The notes below the pieces were generated by a model that was given only the letters and a program-made list of their open reading frames with translations, searched no databases and was not told where the DNA came from. A stretch of 64,000 nt of DNA from an uncultured Bacteroidia bacterium (GTDB lineage: Bacteria; Bacteroidota; Bacteroidia; Bacteroidales; UBA932): positions 1 through 64,000 of the forward strand of contig CACZXH010000003.1 in assembly GCA_902785065.1 (NCBI GenBank). The letters are read 5' to 3'. The position numbers and the translations under genes were made by a program. Shown here one piece after another: positions 18,746-27,884 of this stretch (the first letter of the stretch is position 1; each line of letters begins with the position of its first letter).

Positions 18746-19847
18746 ATCGGAGGACGATCCGTTCGATGCGGCGGGGGATGGAGGCGAGGATCTCGTAGGG
18801 GATGGTGCCCAGGATGTCGGCGAGTTCGGTGACGGTGGGGTCTGCGCCGAAAACGGTGACGGTGTCGCCCACCTTCACGTCGATGCCGGTGACGTCCAGC
18901 ATGCACATGTCCATGCAGATGTTGCCGATGGTGGGGGCCCGGTGGCCGTTCACCGAGAAGGAGGCCTTGCCTCGGCCCAGGTGGCGGTCGATGCCGTCGG
19001 CATAACCCACGGGAATGGTGGCGATGACGGTGCCCGCGGCGGCTTTGCCCCAGCGGCCGTAGCCCACAGTGTCGCCCGAACGCAGATGCTTGACCTGCAG
19101 GACTTTGCACTTCAGGGAAGCGACCGGAGTGAGCTTTACGCCGGGAAGGGCGCTGATGCCGTAGATGCCGATGCCGAGGCGCACCATGTCATACTGGTGC
19201 TCGGGGAAGCGCTCGATACCGGCGGAGTTGAGGATGTGGCGCATGGGCCGGTAGCCGATGCCGTCGATGATGGTTTGCGAGTTGCGCTCGAAGAGGTCGA
19301 ACTGGGCCGCCGTGAAGGCGTCCTCCTCCGGGTCTTCCGCCACGCAGAGGTGAGAGAAGATAGACTTGACCTTCACTTCGGAATGCGCGTTGAGGTACTC
19401 GACCAGGGCGGGGATTTCCGACGTCATGAAGCCGAGACGGTGCATGCCGGTATCCAGTTTGATGTGGATCGGATAATCGCGCAGGCCCTGGCTGATCAGG
19501 TACGTGCAGAAGGCGTCGAGGGATTCCAGGTTGGGGATACTGGGTTCCATCCGGGTCTGGACGATTTCCGGATAGAAATCCGTGCCGGCGGTGAGGACGA
19601 TGATCGGGAGACTGATACCGTTCTGGCGGAGCTCCAGGCCTTCGACCGGATAGGCGACGGCGAGATAGTCGGCGCCCGCCCGCTGCATCATCGCGGCGAA
19701 CTCCACGGCGCCGTGGCCGTACGCGTTCGCCTTGACGAGAACCAGCAGTTTCGTCGACGGTTCCAGCAGGGAACGGAAATAGCGGTAGTTGCTTACGCAA
19801 CCCCGCAGGTCCAGCTCCAGCCGGGAAAAATCATCCTCGCGCATCAT
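18744..19847 (-). CDS. alr: Alanine racemase
   Basis: Alr interconverts L- and D-alanine for peptidoglycan synthesis. It has 367 residues. LVKANAYGHG carries the PLP-binding Lys39, GYGRWG has the conserved loop near the active site, and VGYADGIDR and GNICMDMCMLDV are typical of the C-terminal domain. The start chosen is the ATG at 19847 (the next codon is also ATG), because a TAAATTTG promoter box at 19868-19875 lies within the longer frame. It is not fused to MurF, unlike many Bacteroidales homologues. Confidence 0.92.
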   Translation of the reverse strand: MMREDDFSRLELDLRGCVSNYRYFRSLLEPSTKLLVLVKANAYGHGAVEFAAMMQRAGADYLAVAYPVEGLELRQNGISLPIIVLTAGTDFYPEIVQTRMEPSIPNLESLDAFCTYLISQGLRDYPIHIKLDTGMHRLGFMTSEIPALVEYLNAHSEVKVKSIFSHLCVAEDPEEDAFTAAQFDLFERNSQTIIDGIGYRPMRHILNSAGIERFPEHQYDMVRLGIGIYGISALPGVKLTPVASLKCKVLQVKHLRSGDTVGYGRWGKAAAGTVIATIPVGYADGIDRHLGRGKASFSVNGHRAPTIGNICMDMCMLDVTGIDVKVGDTVTVFGADPTVTELADILGTIPYEILASIPRRIERIVLR

Positions 19848-19867
19848 GCTTTCAGTCAATTGCCGGG

Positions 19868-19917
19868 CAAATTTAGCAATAACGGCCGACATAATCTCAC
19901 AAAAATGTGTATTTTTG
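19868..19917. promoter_or_regulatory. Divergent promoter boxes of alr and the metallopeptidase gene
   Basis: TAAATTTG on the minus strand (complement of 19868-19875) sits 20 bases before alr. TATTTTTG on the plus strand (19910-19917) sits 18 bases before the metallopeptidase ATG. The upstream TTTG elements are not at ideal spacing. Confidence 0.55.
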
Positions 19918-19935
19918 TAAAAAAGAGAGCGCGCT

Positions 19936-20610
19936 ATGACCAGTTCGATGATTTGGATCGTGATGATCGCGGTGATGGTCCTGTCAATGATCATCCAGGC
20001 CCGGCTCAAGAGCCGTTTCGAGAAATATTCCGAGGTTCCCACGGGCCTCAGCGGCGCCGAGGTGGCCCAGCGGATGCTGCAGGCCCACGGCATCCACGAC
20101 GTGAACATCGTCTCCATTGAAGGAACCCTGACGGACCACTACAACCCCCAGACCAAGACCGTGAACCTGAGCCACGACGTCTATTACGGACGCAACGTCG
20201 CCGCGGCCGCCGTCGCCGCGCACGAGTGCGGCCACGTCGTCCAGCACGCGGTAGGCTACGCCCCCCTGAAGCTGCGTACCGCGATGGTGCCCGTGCTCAC
20301 TTTCACCAACAGCTGGATCTCCTGGGTCCTCCTGGCCGGACTCATCTTCTACCAGGCTTTCCCGTCCCTGCTGTGGATCGCCATTGCCATGTTCGGCCTG
20401 ACGACGCTGTTCAGTTTCATTACCCTCCCGGTGGAGGTTAATGCCAGCGCCCGCGCCGTCCAGTGGCTGGACAACGCCGGCGTGGTAAGCTACGAGACCA
20501 AGCCCATGGCGCAGGACGCCCTCAAATGGGCCGCTTACACTTACGTGATCGCGGCCATCGGCTCCCTGGCCACCCTCCTGTACTACATTTCCATCGCCAG
20601 AAGAAGATAA
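19936..20610 (+). CDS. Membrane zinc metallopeptidase, YugP type (Zn_peptidase_2)
   Basis: The protein has 224 residues with an N-terminal membrane helix (about 4-22), HECGHVVQHAVGY at 96-108 carrying the zinc-binding HExxH form (HECGH, Glu97), two or more central membrane helices (about 118-165), VEVNASARA with a probable third ligand, and a C-terminal helix. It matches the YugP-like integral-membrane peptidase family. Substrates are not known. It is followed 4 bases later by the DJ-1 gene. Confidence 0.85.
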   Translation: MTSSMIWIVMIAVMVLSMIIQARLKSRFEKYSEVPTGLSGAEVAQRMLQAHGIHDVNIVSIEGTLTDHYNPQTKTVNLSHDVYYGRNVAAAAVAAHECGHVVQHAVGYAPLKLRTAMVPVLTFTNSWISWVLLAGLIFYQAFPSLLWIAIAMFGLTTLFSFITLPVEVNASARAVQWLDNAGVVSYETKPMAQDALKWAAYTYVIAAIGSLATLLYYISIARRR

Positions 20611-20614
20611 TCCC

Positions 20615-21169
20615 ATGGAAGGCGTTTACATTTTCCTCGCCGACGGCTTCGAAGACATGGAAGCCATCGCCACCCGCGACGTCCTCCTCCGCGGAGGAGT
20701 GGATGTCCAGACCGTTTCCATCAACGAGGACCCGTTCGTGACCAGTTCCCACGGCATTACCGTGAGCGTGGACCTCACCCGCGACGATTTCAATGATGAC
20801 TGTCCCGCGGTGATGATCTTCCCGGGCGGCATGCCCGGCTCCAAGAACCTCGCGGCCGACAAGGCCCTGATGGCGCTCATGCGCAAGTGCTACAACGCCG
20901 GTGGCGTCGTAGCCGCCATCTGCGCTGCGCCCGGCCTCGTCGCCGCCCAGCTGGAGGACGTCGCCGGCAAGCGCTTCACCTGCTTCGACGGCTTCCAGGA
21001 CCCGATGATCGCCAAAGGTGCTGTCTTTACGCCGGAAAGCGCCGTCGTGGACGGCCGCCTTGTCACCGGCCGTGGCGCCGGCCATGCGGTGAACTTCGGC
21101 CTCGCCCTCGTGGAACTTCTGAAAGGAAAAGAAACGGCCGACCGCGTCCGCGCCGGCCTGATGTTGTAA
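20615..21169 (+). CDS. DJ-1/PfpI family protein
   Basis: The protein has 184 residues with the flavodoxin-like fold typical of DJ-1: GFEDMEAIATRDVLLRGG near the N-terminus, PGGMPG at 70-75 and the nucleophile elbow AAICAAP with Cys103. Members act as deglycases, chaperones or oxidative-stress proteins, and the specific activity is not decided by sequence. It is probably co-transcribed with the metallopeptidase, 4 bases upstream. Confidence 0.88.
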   Translation: MEGVYIFLADGFEDMEAIATRDVLLRGGVDVQTVSINEDPFVTSSHGITVSVDLTRDDFNDDCPAVMIFPGGMPGSKNLAADKALMALMRKCYNAGGVVAAICAAPGLVAAQLEDVAGKRFTCFDGFQDPMIAKGAVFTPESAVVDGRLVTGRGAGHAVNFGLALVELLKGKETADRVRAGLML

Positions 21170-21196
21170 GAAGGTTGTAACCTATTGATATTGATT

Positions 21197-23152
21197 ATGA
21201 AAAAGACGGTAGCCATCCTCGCCGCCTTGACGGTTTCATTCCTGGCGGCGGCCCAGACCATTCCCGTCAATCCCAAGTTCGGCAAGGTCTCGGACGCCGA
21301 GATCGACCTGACGGTCTATGAGCCCGACACGGCGGCGGTGGCCGTGATGCTGTACCGGGAGTATACGATGGAGCTGATCATCAGCAACGTCACCGGGGAC
21401 ATCAGCAAGGAAATCACCGTCCACGAGCGCATCAAGGTGCTCAAGGAGGAGGGGAAGAAGTTCGGCGACTACAGTTTCCTGTATGTCAGCGACAATAAGA
21501 TGAAGGAGGCCTACTCAGGCATCAAGGTGGAGACATACAACCGCGAAAACGGGAAGGTCGTCCGGACGGTGATGTCCAAGAAGTTCGACTTCGACGAAGT
21601 CTACGCCGAGGACGTCCGCCGCCGCTCCTTCTCCGCCGAGAACGTGAAGGTCGGCTCGGTCATCGAGGTGTCCTACAAGTTCAGCTCCCCCCGCTACTTC
21701 GCCATCGACGACATCGACATCCAGCTGTCGATCCCCGTCAACCAGACGCACATCGAGGTGGGGCACGCGGAGTATTTCACGATCAACCGCACCCAGCGCG
21801 GTTCCATCCCGACCACTTATCAGAAGAAGGAGCGCATGGCCAATCTGTCGGGCGCGGTATCCTATCAGGTGGACACGGATGTCTTCGACGCCGTGGACGT
21901 GCCCGCCCTGCCTGACGAGTCCCATTCCTTCTGCCCCGACCAGTATCGCGCCGCGGTTTCCTATGACATGTCCGGCCTGATCATTCCGGGGTCGGTCTAT
22001 GAGAGCATCAGCATGAAATGGCCCGATGTGGACAAGGCCATCAAGGAGTCGGACATCTTCAACGTATGCAAGGGCCGATTCCGGGACGCCAAGGAACTGG
22101 AAGCCGCGCTTGCGGGTGTGGAAGGGGACGAGGCACGCATCGTCGCCGTCCGGAATTATGTCGTCGGGAAGGTGAAATGGGACAAGGAAAGCAACCTCGT
22201 TCCCGACGAGGCGCGGGAGATCCTCCGGCGGGGCTCCGGATCCGACGTGGATATCAATGCCTTGACGGCCAGCGCGCTGAACAGCGTGGGATACACCGCC
22301 GAGCCGGTCATGGTCCGGCGCCGCACGAGCGGCATGCTGATCGACTACCACATCTCGCTCCGCTCCTTCGACACCTTTATCCTGCGCGTGACCGCCCCGG
22401 ACGGCCAGTCCTGGTTCCTGGATGCAGCGCGTGACGAAGGTTACCTGAATGTCCTGAATCCGCTCTTCCTGGTAGAGAAGGCGCGCGTGATCCCGTTCGA
22501 CGGCTCCGGCGAATGGGTGGACCTGCGGAACCTGACGCGCTCCCGCGTCTCCGAGATTGTGACGATGCGGATGGAGGCGGACGGAACCCTGGTGGGAACC
22601 GCCCAGATCGTCGCCAAGGACGAGGACTCCTATGCCGTCAAGTCGCATTACAACGATTTCGACTCGGAGGATGCCTACCTGGAAGACATCGAGTCGGACG
22701 AGAACATCCAGATCACGGAATTCGACATCCAGAAGGACTACGGTCCCTCCGTGGAGATCAAATATTCGTTCGAGCGGGAGAATGAAGCGGGTGGGCTGGA
22801 GTATATCCGGCCCGTCCTGAGCGGGTTCCATTCCACCTCGGCCTTCCGGAAGGAGGAACGGGAACTGCCCGTGGACTTCCCGTATCCCGAGTCCCTCTCC
22901 TATTCGTTCCGTCTGGACATTCCGGACGGCTATGCCGTGGAAGAGCTCCCCGAGCGGACGGTCAAGAATTTCCCGACCATCGGCGGACGCATCCAGTTCA
23001 TCGCCCAGCAGGTGGGGAACACCGTCTCGGTCGTCTACCGGGTCAATCTGGACCAGATGCTGGTCCTCCCGGACCATTACGCCGACCTCCGCCTCTTCTG
23101 GGAGACGGCCGTCGGGCTGGAGAAGAGCACCATCGTCCTGAAGAAGCAATGA
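21197..23152 (+). CDS. DUF3857-domain secreted protein with Cys-less transglutaminase-like domain
   Basis: The protein has 651 residues from the ATG at 21197, with a signal peptide (ending AAAQ). A DUF3857 beta domain (about 55-220) is followed by a transglutaminase-like region. Where catalytic members have a Cys, this one reads RRGSGSDVDINALTASAL (near residue 345), so it is probably non-catalytic. The C-terminal third is beta-rich. The next gene is a related protein that retains the Cys, and the two overlap by 4 bases (ATGA), so they are likely to work together in the envelope. The function is unknown. Confidence 0.8.
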   Translation: MKKTVAILAALTVSFLAAAQTIPVNPKFGKVSDAEIDLTVYEPDTAAVAVMLYREYTMELIISNVTGDISKEITVHERIKVLKEEGKKFGDYSFLYVSDNKMKEAYSGIKVETYNRENGKVVRTVMSKKFDFDEVYAEDVRRRSFSAENVKVGSVIEVSYKFSSPRYFAIDDIDIQLSIPVNQTHIEVGHAEYFTINRTQRGSIPTTYQKKERMANLSGAVSYQVDTDVFDAVDVPALPDESHSFCPDQYRAAVSYDMSGLIIPGSVYESISMKWPDVDKAIKESDIFNVCKGRFRDAKELEAALAGVEGDEARIVAVRNYVVGKVKWDKESNLVPDEAREILRRGSGSDVDINALTASALNSVGYTAEPVMVRRRTSGMLIDYHISLRSFDTFILRVTAPDGQSWFLDAARDEGYLNVLNPLFLVEKARVIPFDGSGEWVDLRNLTRSRVSEIVTMRMEADGTLVGTAQIVAKDEDSYAVKSHYNDFDSEDAYLEDIESDENIQITEFDIQKDYGPSVEIKYSFERENEAGGLEYIRPVLSGFHSTSAFRKEERELPVDFPYPESLSYSFRLDIPDGYAVEELPERTVKNFPTIGGRIQFIAQQVGNTVSVVYRVNLDQMLVLPDHYADLRLFWETAVGLEKSTIVLKKQ

Positions 23153-25005
23153 AATACCGCCTGACCGTCCTTCTGCTCCTGTGGGCCGGTCTCCTGGCCG
23201 CCCAGGAGAAGTACAACGCCATCGTCTTGGAAGACGTGGAGACATTCACGATGTCATCTCCTACTTCCGGTAGCCTGGAAGTGCGCCGGAGCGTCCGTGT
23301 CTTCAACGATGCCGGCCTGGAGGATGCCGTCTTCCAGGAATACACGGACCAGTTCCGCAGCATCACTTCCTTCAAGGGAACGGTGGTGAAAGAGGGCGGC
23401 AGTCCCGTGAAAATCAAGAAGGACGACCTGGTGCGGGTGTCCATCGCCTCCGGCCTGGCCGAGGACGGATTCTTCAACGGCTATCAGCCCTCCGCCTCCT
23501 ACCCGTTCACCGTCACTTACGAGTACACGATGTCCTTCCGGAAGGGATTCGCCTCCTTTCCTTCCTTCATCCCGGTTTCCGGCGAAAAGGTCAAGTTGGA
23601 AAAGGCCTCCTACACCCTGCAAGTCCCGTCCGGGACGCGCATCAACACCCTGTCGGAGAAAGCCGGAGAGGTGCGGAAGGAAACGGGAAAAGTCGATACT
23701 TACCAGTGGAACATCCCCGTATTCGAGGGCTATGCGGAGGAATCCCTGATGCCTTCCTGGCGGGAGATTGTCCCCTTCGTGATGGCTTCTCCCGTCGATT
23801 TTGTCTTTGCCGGCGTCCCCGGAAACCAGAGTACGTGGAAAGACGTAGGCGCCTGGTGTTACGGGCTCAACGAGGGGACGGACGACCTGCCGGAAGACTT
23901 CGTCGCCCGGTTGAAGGAGATGACCGCGTCCGCCGGTTCCGACCTGGAAAAAGTGCGGATCCTGTATGACTATCTCCGGGAGCAGACGCGTTACGTGAGC
24001 ATCCAGCTGGGAATTGGCGGCTACAAGCCCTTTCAGGCCAGCCAGGTGCAGCAGTCCGGTTTCGGGGACTGCAAGGGCCTTTCCAACTATATGAAGGCGA
24101 TGCTCGGCGCCGTGGGGGTCGCTTCCGATTACACGCTCGTGAACACGGACCGCGACCGTTTCCTGCCCGGCTATTCCGGCATCGGGCAGATGAACCACGC
24201 GATGCTGTGCGTCCCGCTTCCGGAAAAGAAGGATACCCTCTGGCTGGAGTGCACCAATCCTTCCGTCCCACTGGGGTACCGCCACGAGGACGTGGCCGGT
24301 CACGATGTCGTCCTGGTCACCGCGGAAGGCGGTATCCCGGTCCGGGTGCCGTCCTATGCCGACACGCTGAGCCGCGATGAATGCGAGATGGACATCGACC
24401 TTTCCGCCGACGGCTCCGCGAAAGCGACCGTCCGTCGGAGCTTCTGGCTGGACGAGACGGAAGACTGGCTGCTCATCCGCGACTGGAAGCCCGAAACCCG
24501 GCGCACCCGGCTGACCGCCGGCCTGACCGTCCAGCCGCAGTCCGTCACCCTGACCGGGGTGAAGGACAATTTCCGAGACTATGACGGTCCGGGCTACTGC
24601 CCCTGGATGCAGGTCGATTATACCTTCGACACGCGCCAGTATGCCACTACCGGAAACGCCCGCCTCTTCGTCCCCGCCAATCCCTATCCGATGGGGGCCA
24701 CCCTTCAGCGCACCAAGCGCCAGAACGACCTCGTCCACAAGCGCGGCGCTGTCTCCCGCAGCCTGATCCGGATCCATATCCCGGAAGGATATAAGGTGGA
24801 AAGCCTTCCCGCTCCAGTTTCCCTGGACGCGGAATGGGGCTCCTTCACGGCGGCGGTCCGGGTCGAAGGCGACGAGGTCACCGTCCTCCACGAATTCCAT
24901 TCCAAGTCCTTCCGGGAGCCTCCCGAGGGATACGACAGTTTCCGCACCTTCGTCCGGGCTCTCAACAAGGCCTACGGCGGCCGCATCGTGCTGATCAGTC
25001 AGTAG
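23149..25005 (+). CDS. DUF3857 and transglutaminase-domain secreted protein
   Basis: The protein has 618 residues with a signal peptide (1-19). DUF3857 lies at about 40-215, followed by a transglutaminase-like domain with GFGDCKGLSNYMKAML (Cys308), MNHAMLCVPL (His) and LWLECTNPSVPLGY, the characteristic order in Bacteroidota homologues. The C-terminal domain is beta-rich. It overlaps the preceding Cys-less paralogue, suggesting a paired complex. A peptidase or amidase role on envelope peptides is possible but unproven. Confidence 0.82.
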   Translation: MKYRLTVLLLLWAGLLAAQEKYNAIVLEDVETFTMSSPTSGSLEVRRSVRVFNDAGLEDAVFQEYTDQFRSITSFKGTVVKEGGSPVKIKKDDLVRVSIASGLAEDGFFNGYQPSASYPFTVTYEYTMSFRKGFASFPSFIPVSGEKVKLEKASYTLQVPSGTRINTLSEKAGEVRKETGKVDTYQWNIPVFEGYAEESLMPSWREIVPFVMASPVDFVFAGVPGNQSTWKDVGAWCYGLNEGTDDLPEDFVARLKEMTASAGSDLEKVRILYDYLREQTRYVSIQLGIGGYKPFQASQVQQSGFGDCKGLSNYMKAMLGAVGVASDYTLVNTDRDRFLPGYSGIGQMNHAMLCVPLPEKKDTLWLECTNPSVPLGYRHEDVAGHDVVLVTAEGGIPVRVPSYADTLSRDECEMDIDLSADGSAKATVRRSFWLDETEDWLLIRDWKPETRRTRLTAGLTVQPQSVTLTGVKDNFRDYDGPGYCPWMQVDYTFDTRQYATTGNARLFVPANPYPMGATLQRTKRQNDLVHKRGAVSRSLIRIHIPEGYKVESLPAPVSLDAEWGSFTAAVRVEGDEVTVLHEFHSKSFREPPEGYDSFRTFVRALNKAYGGRIVLISQ

Positions 25006-25030
25006 ACGTGCGCTTGCGCCGTATTCTCAA

Positions 25031-25066
25031 CGAAATAGGCAGCTGCACAAGCAGCTGCCTATTTCG
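25031..25066. terminator. Long perfect hairpin after tRNA-Gln
   Basis: CGAAATAGGCAGCTGC and GCAGCTGCCTATTTCG pair perfectly around an ACAA loop. The pairing extends by another four base pairs into the tRNA acceptor end. It can act for the tRNA on the minus strand and for the DUF3857 gene on the plus strand, although there is no long T-run. Confidence 0.65.
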
Positions 25067-25137
25067 TTGAGATGTAGAGATTCGAACTCTAACTGAGGGA
25101 ACCAAAATCCCTAGTGCTACCATTACACCACATCTCA
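25067..25137 (-). tRNA. tRNA-Gln (UUG)
   Basis: A 71-base cloverleaf is visible on the minus strand: a 7-base-pair acceptor TGAGATG/CATCTCA, a D arm with AATGGTAG, an anticodon stem AGGGA/TCCCT enclosing TTTTGGT (anticodon TTG), and a T arm TAGAG-TTCGAAT-CTCTA. The discriminator base is A and CCA is not encoded. Confidence 0.92.
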
Positions 25138-25156
25138 ATTCCGGGGTGCCAAGCGC

Positions 25157-25450
25157 TTACAGCACCGCCCGCAGCACGCGCGTGAGCTGGTCGGAGCAGG
25201 AGGTGCCGCGTCCCTTGCAGTTGATGCCGGTGAGGCGGTCCAGGGCGAATGCCACGGGCTGCCCCTCCAGCAGGGCGCCCAGCGCCTGCAGGTTGCCATG
25301 GCAGCCGGCCGTGTAGCGGAGGTTCCGGATGGTCCCGTCCACGAGGTCGAAATCGATCTGGCGGGAACAGACGAGGGCCGAAGGAACGGCCGTGATGTGG
25401 CGGACGCCGTCGACGGTGATGTCGCGCAGGATCTGGATGTCTTCAGGCAT
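25157..25450 (-). CDS. TSCPD-domain protein (TIGR03905-like)
   Basis: The protein has 97 residues beginning MPEDIQILRDITVDGVRH. It carries GCHGNLQALGALLEGQ in the middle and GRGTSCSDQLTRVL at the end, the Cys pattern of the TSCPD domain found in proteins related to a C-terminal part of some ribonucleotide reductases. Its own role is not established. It lies one base after the stop of the next upstream gene and 20 bases before tRNA-Gln on the same strand, so the three may share a transcript. Confidence 0.8.
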   Translation of the reverse strand: MPEDIQILRDITVDGVRHITAVPSALVCSRQIDFDLVDGTIRNLRYTAGCHGNLQALGALLEGQPVAFALDRLTGINCKGRGTSCSDQLTRVLRAVL

Positions 25451-25451
25451 G

Positions 25452-25682
25452 TCAGAAAAGGGTAGGATGGTTCTCGTCCAACTCCGAAAGGACTTTGGAC
25501 ATGATGGCTTCGCGGAACAGGGCGGCTTTCGCATGGACCTTGAAGCGAGAGCAGTATTCGTTGACGGCCTCCATTTCCTTGTCGTTGAAATAGAGGACGT
25601 AGCGGTTCTTGCGGAGGAGCGACGCTTTCTGTTTCTCGAGATAGGCGGGGTCTACACCCGGGATCTTGCGTTTTCTGGCCAT
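25452..25682 (-). CDS. Small basic protein, possibly ribbon-helix-helix-like
   Basis: The protein has 76 residues starting MARKRKIPGVDPAYLEKQK. The segment KNRYVLYFNDKEMEAVNEYCSRF followed by a helix could form a beta-helix-helix unit like plasmid-type ribbon-helix-helix proteins, but the match is weak. The start at 25682 is set by a TATCTTTG box (complement of 25689-25696) just 7 bases away. It is coupled to the TSCPD gene. The function is unknown. Confidence 0.65.
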   Translation of the reverse strand: MARKRKIPGVDPAYLEKQKASLLRKNRYVLYFNDKEMEAVNEYCSRFKVHAKAALFREAIMSKVLSELDENHPTLF

Positions 25683-25688
25683 CGGTTG

Positions 25689-25696
25689 CAAAGATA
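25689..25696 (-). promoter_or_regulatory. TATCTTTG box of the small protein/TSCPD unit
   Basis: The minus-strand TATCTTTG ends 7 bases before the ATG at 25682, implying a nearly leaderless mRNA. No TTTG is seen at the ideal upstream distance. Confidence 0.5.
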
Positions 25697-25712
25697 GCAA
25701 AAACCTTTCAAA

Positions 25713-26150
25713 TCAGCGTTTCGAGCGGAAGAAATCCTGCATCAGGGCCGAGCATTCTTCGCCCAGGACGCCGGCCGTAACTTGTGTGCGCGGGTGGAGG
25801 AGGGAAGGGGAGAAGAGGGTGTAGCCCCGGCGCGGGTCGATGGCCCCGTACACGATGCGGCCCACCTGGGCCCAGTTCAGGGCGCCGGCGCACATCGGGC
25901 AGGGCTCGACCGTGACATACAAGGTGCAGTCCGTCAGGTATTTGCCACCGATGGCCTCGGTGGCGGCCGTGATGGCCACCATCTCCGCGTGGGCGGTGGT
26001 GTCGATGAGCCGCTCGGTCATGTTGTGCCCCCGGCCGATGACCCGGCCCCGGGACACGATGACGGCGCCGATGGGAATTTCCCCGGCGGCCAGGGCGGCC
26101 TGCGCTTCCCGCAGCGCCTCCCGCATGAATCTTTCGTCCTGGTTTTCCAC
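25713..26150 (-). CDS. tadA: tRNA-specific adenosine deaminase
   Basis: TadA converts the wobble adenosine of tRNA-Arg(ACG) to inosine. The product has 145 residues from a GTG at 26150. THAEMVAI holds the zinc His and catalytic Glu, and EPCPMCAGAL holds the two zinc Cys residues. A longer frame to 26228 is rejected because a TATCTTTG promoter box (complement of 26155-26162) lies inside it, which leaves the GTG a few bases from the transcription start. An ATG at 26125 is a weaker alternative because it would trim the conserved first helix. Confidence 0.9.
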   Translation of the reverse strand: MENQDERFMREALREAQAALAAGEIPIGAVIVSRGRVIGRGHNMTERLIDTTAHAEMVAITAATEAIGGKYLTDCTLYVTVEPCPMCAGALNWAQVGRIVYGAIDPRRGYTLFSPSLLHPRTQVTAGVLGEECSALMQDFFRSKR

Positions 26151-26154
26151 ATTG

Positions 26155-26162
26155 CAAAGATA
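26155..26162 (-). promoter_or_regulatory. TATCTTTG box of tadA
   Basis: The minus-strand TATCTTTG ends 4 bases before the GTG start, implying a nearly leaderless mRNA. The upstream TTTG is not obvious. Confidence 0.5.
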
Positions 26163-26213
26163 GTGAAAAATACCGACGGGTGGAAAAACGTATCCGGGTC
26201 GTCCGGAATTGTA

Positions 26214-26245
26214 TTTGTTGAAGCACAAAGGGATTACTATCTTTG
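26214..26245 (+). promoter_or_regulatory. Promoter of the first GH5 gene
   Basis: TTTG at 26214-26217, a 20-base spacer and TATCTTTG at 26238-26245 fit the consensus, with a leader of about 30 bases. Confidence 0.7.
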
Positions 26246-26281
26246 CAGCGATTGAGCATTACCTTTTTGAATCCTTGTCCT

Positions 26282-27807
26282 ATGCGATACTTGATACCTC
26301 TTCTGGCTCTTGCTCTCCTGGCCTTCTCCTGCAAGGGGCCTCAGGGCGCCCCCCCTGCGGAGGTACAGGGCCCGGTTCTCGTTTCCACGTTCCCTGCCGA
26401 CGGCACAGGCGGAATCGAAGGACCTTCCCTTTCCATCGTCTTTACTTTCGACCAGCATATCGTCTGCACATCCTCCGGCCTGGCCGGCATTTCGGTGGAC
26501 GAAGGCGCGTTCATCGACAAGGTCAGCCCTTCCGGAGCGGACCTGAAGGTCGTCGTGTCTGGTTTGGCCCGGGGCAAACAGTATACAGTCTCCCTTCCGG
26601 CCGGCTCGATCCGGGGGTTCAAGCGGGACCAGCCGGGGTCCGCGGCGATTACCTTCCGTTTCTCGACGAAGGAGCCTGACCCGGCGCCGGACCCGGGGGA
26701 ATGGGAATCGGCGGCCTCCGCTGTCCGGAACATGGGCGCGGGCTGGAATCTGGGGAACACGCTCGATACCAACAGCGGAGATATCACCAACATGTGGCTT
26801 GAGGCCTATTCCGACCGGTCACCGACCGCCTATGAAACCGGCTGGGGCCAGCCCGTCACCACCCGGGCGCTCATCCACATGTTCAAGGAAGCCGGCTTCA
26901 ACGCCATCCGCGTCCCCGTCACCTGGTATCCGCACATGGGCACGCTGGAAGTGAATGGCTTACGCTGGGACATGGACAAGTGGCTGGAATCCACGGACTA
27001 CCGCGTGGATCCGGCCTGGATGAACCGCGTCCGGGAAGTGGTCGACTACGTCATCGACGAAGGCATGTACTGCATCCTCAATGTCCATCACGACACGGGG
27101 GACCATGGCGAAAAAAAGAACGGCACCGCCTGGCTGGTGGCGGACACCGCTATGCCGCCCTCTGGCAGCAGATTGCCGAGACCTTCAAGGACTACGGAGA
27201 CCATCTGCTCTTCGAGTCCTACAACGAAATGCTGGACTCCTATGATTCCTGGTGTTTCGCGTCCTTTGCCACCCCGGGCAATTATGACGCGACCGTGGCA
27301 GCCGCCGCCTACGCGGGCATCAACAACTACGCGAGGACCTTCGTGGAGACCGTGCGCGCCACCGGCGGTAACAACGCAGCGCGGAACCTGGTTGTAAACA
27401 CGTACGGCGCCTGCAGCGGCGCCGGAACCTGGAGCCCGCATTTGCAGGAACCTCTCACCCGGTTCGACCTCCCGGAAGCCCCCGGCCATATCGCCGTGCA
27501 GGTCCACAGCTACTGGCATGCCGACAAGTTCGACGAGGAGAAGGCGGACATCGACCGCCAGTTCGCGGACCTGGACCGGTACCTGGTCCGTCGCCTGGGC
27601 GTGCCGGTGATCATCGGGGAGTGGGGCGGCGGATCCAACGAGGATTCCGCGGCGATGATCCGCTTCGCCGGCTACTTCTCGCAGAAGGCAAAGGACGCCG
27701 GCATGGCGGCCCTGTATTGGATGTGCCTGTCGGACGGGGCGGACCGCGCCGTCCCCGCCTGGACGACGCCCGGAGTGAAGGACGCCATTTTGAAAGCCTA
27801 TCGCTGA
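26282..27807 (+). pseudogene. GH5 endo-glycanase lipoprotein with Ig-like domain, frameshifted
   Basis: The start at 26282 gives a lipobox (LLAFSC, Cys17). An Ig-like domain (about 25-135) precedes a GH5 catalytic domain with GWNLGNTLD, RVPVTWYPH and NVHHD in the first frame. Near 27145-27150 the reading moves to another frame that continues RYAALWQQIAETFKDYGDHL, the acid/base motif ESYNEM and the nucleophile motif IIGEWGG. Comparison with the intact GH5 at 39454 shows about 13-15 residues missing at the join, so this is a deletion of roughly 40 bases with a frameshift. GH5_4-like members cut beta-1,4-glucan, xyloglucan or glucomannan. It lies just upstream of the mannan operon. Confidence 0.82.
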
Positions 27808-27884
27808 ATCCATTGGTTTTCAAGCCGTTGGAATCCTGCTTTGTGGGATTTGGTAAAATAGTATCGGTATTGGGTTTTATTGTA

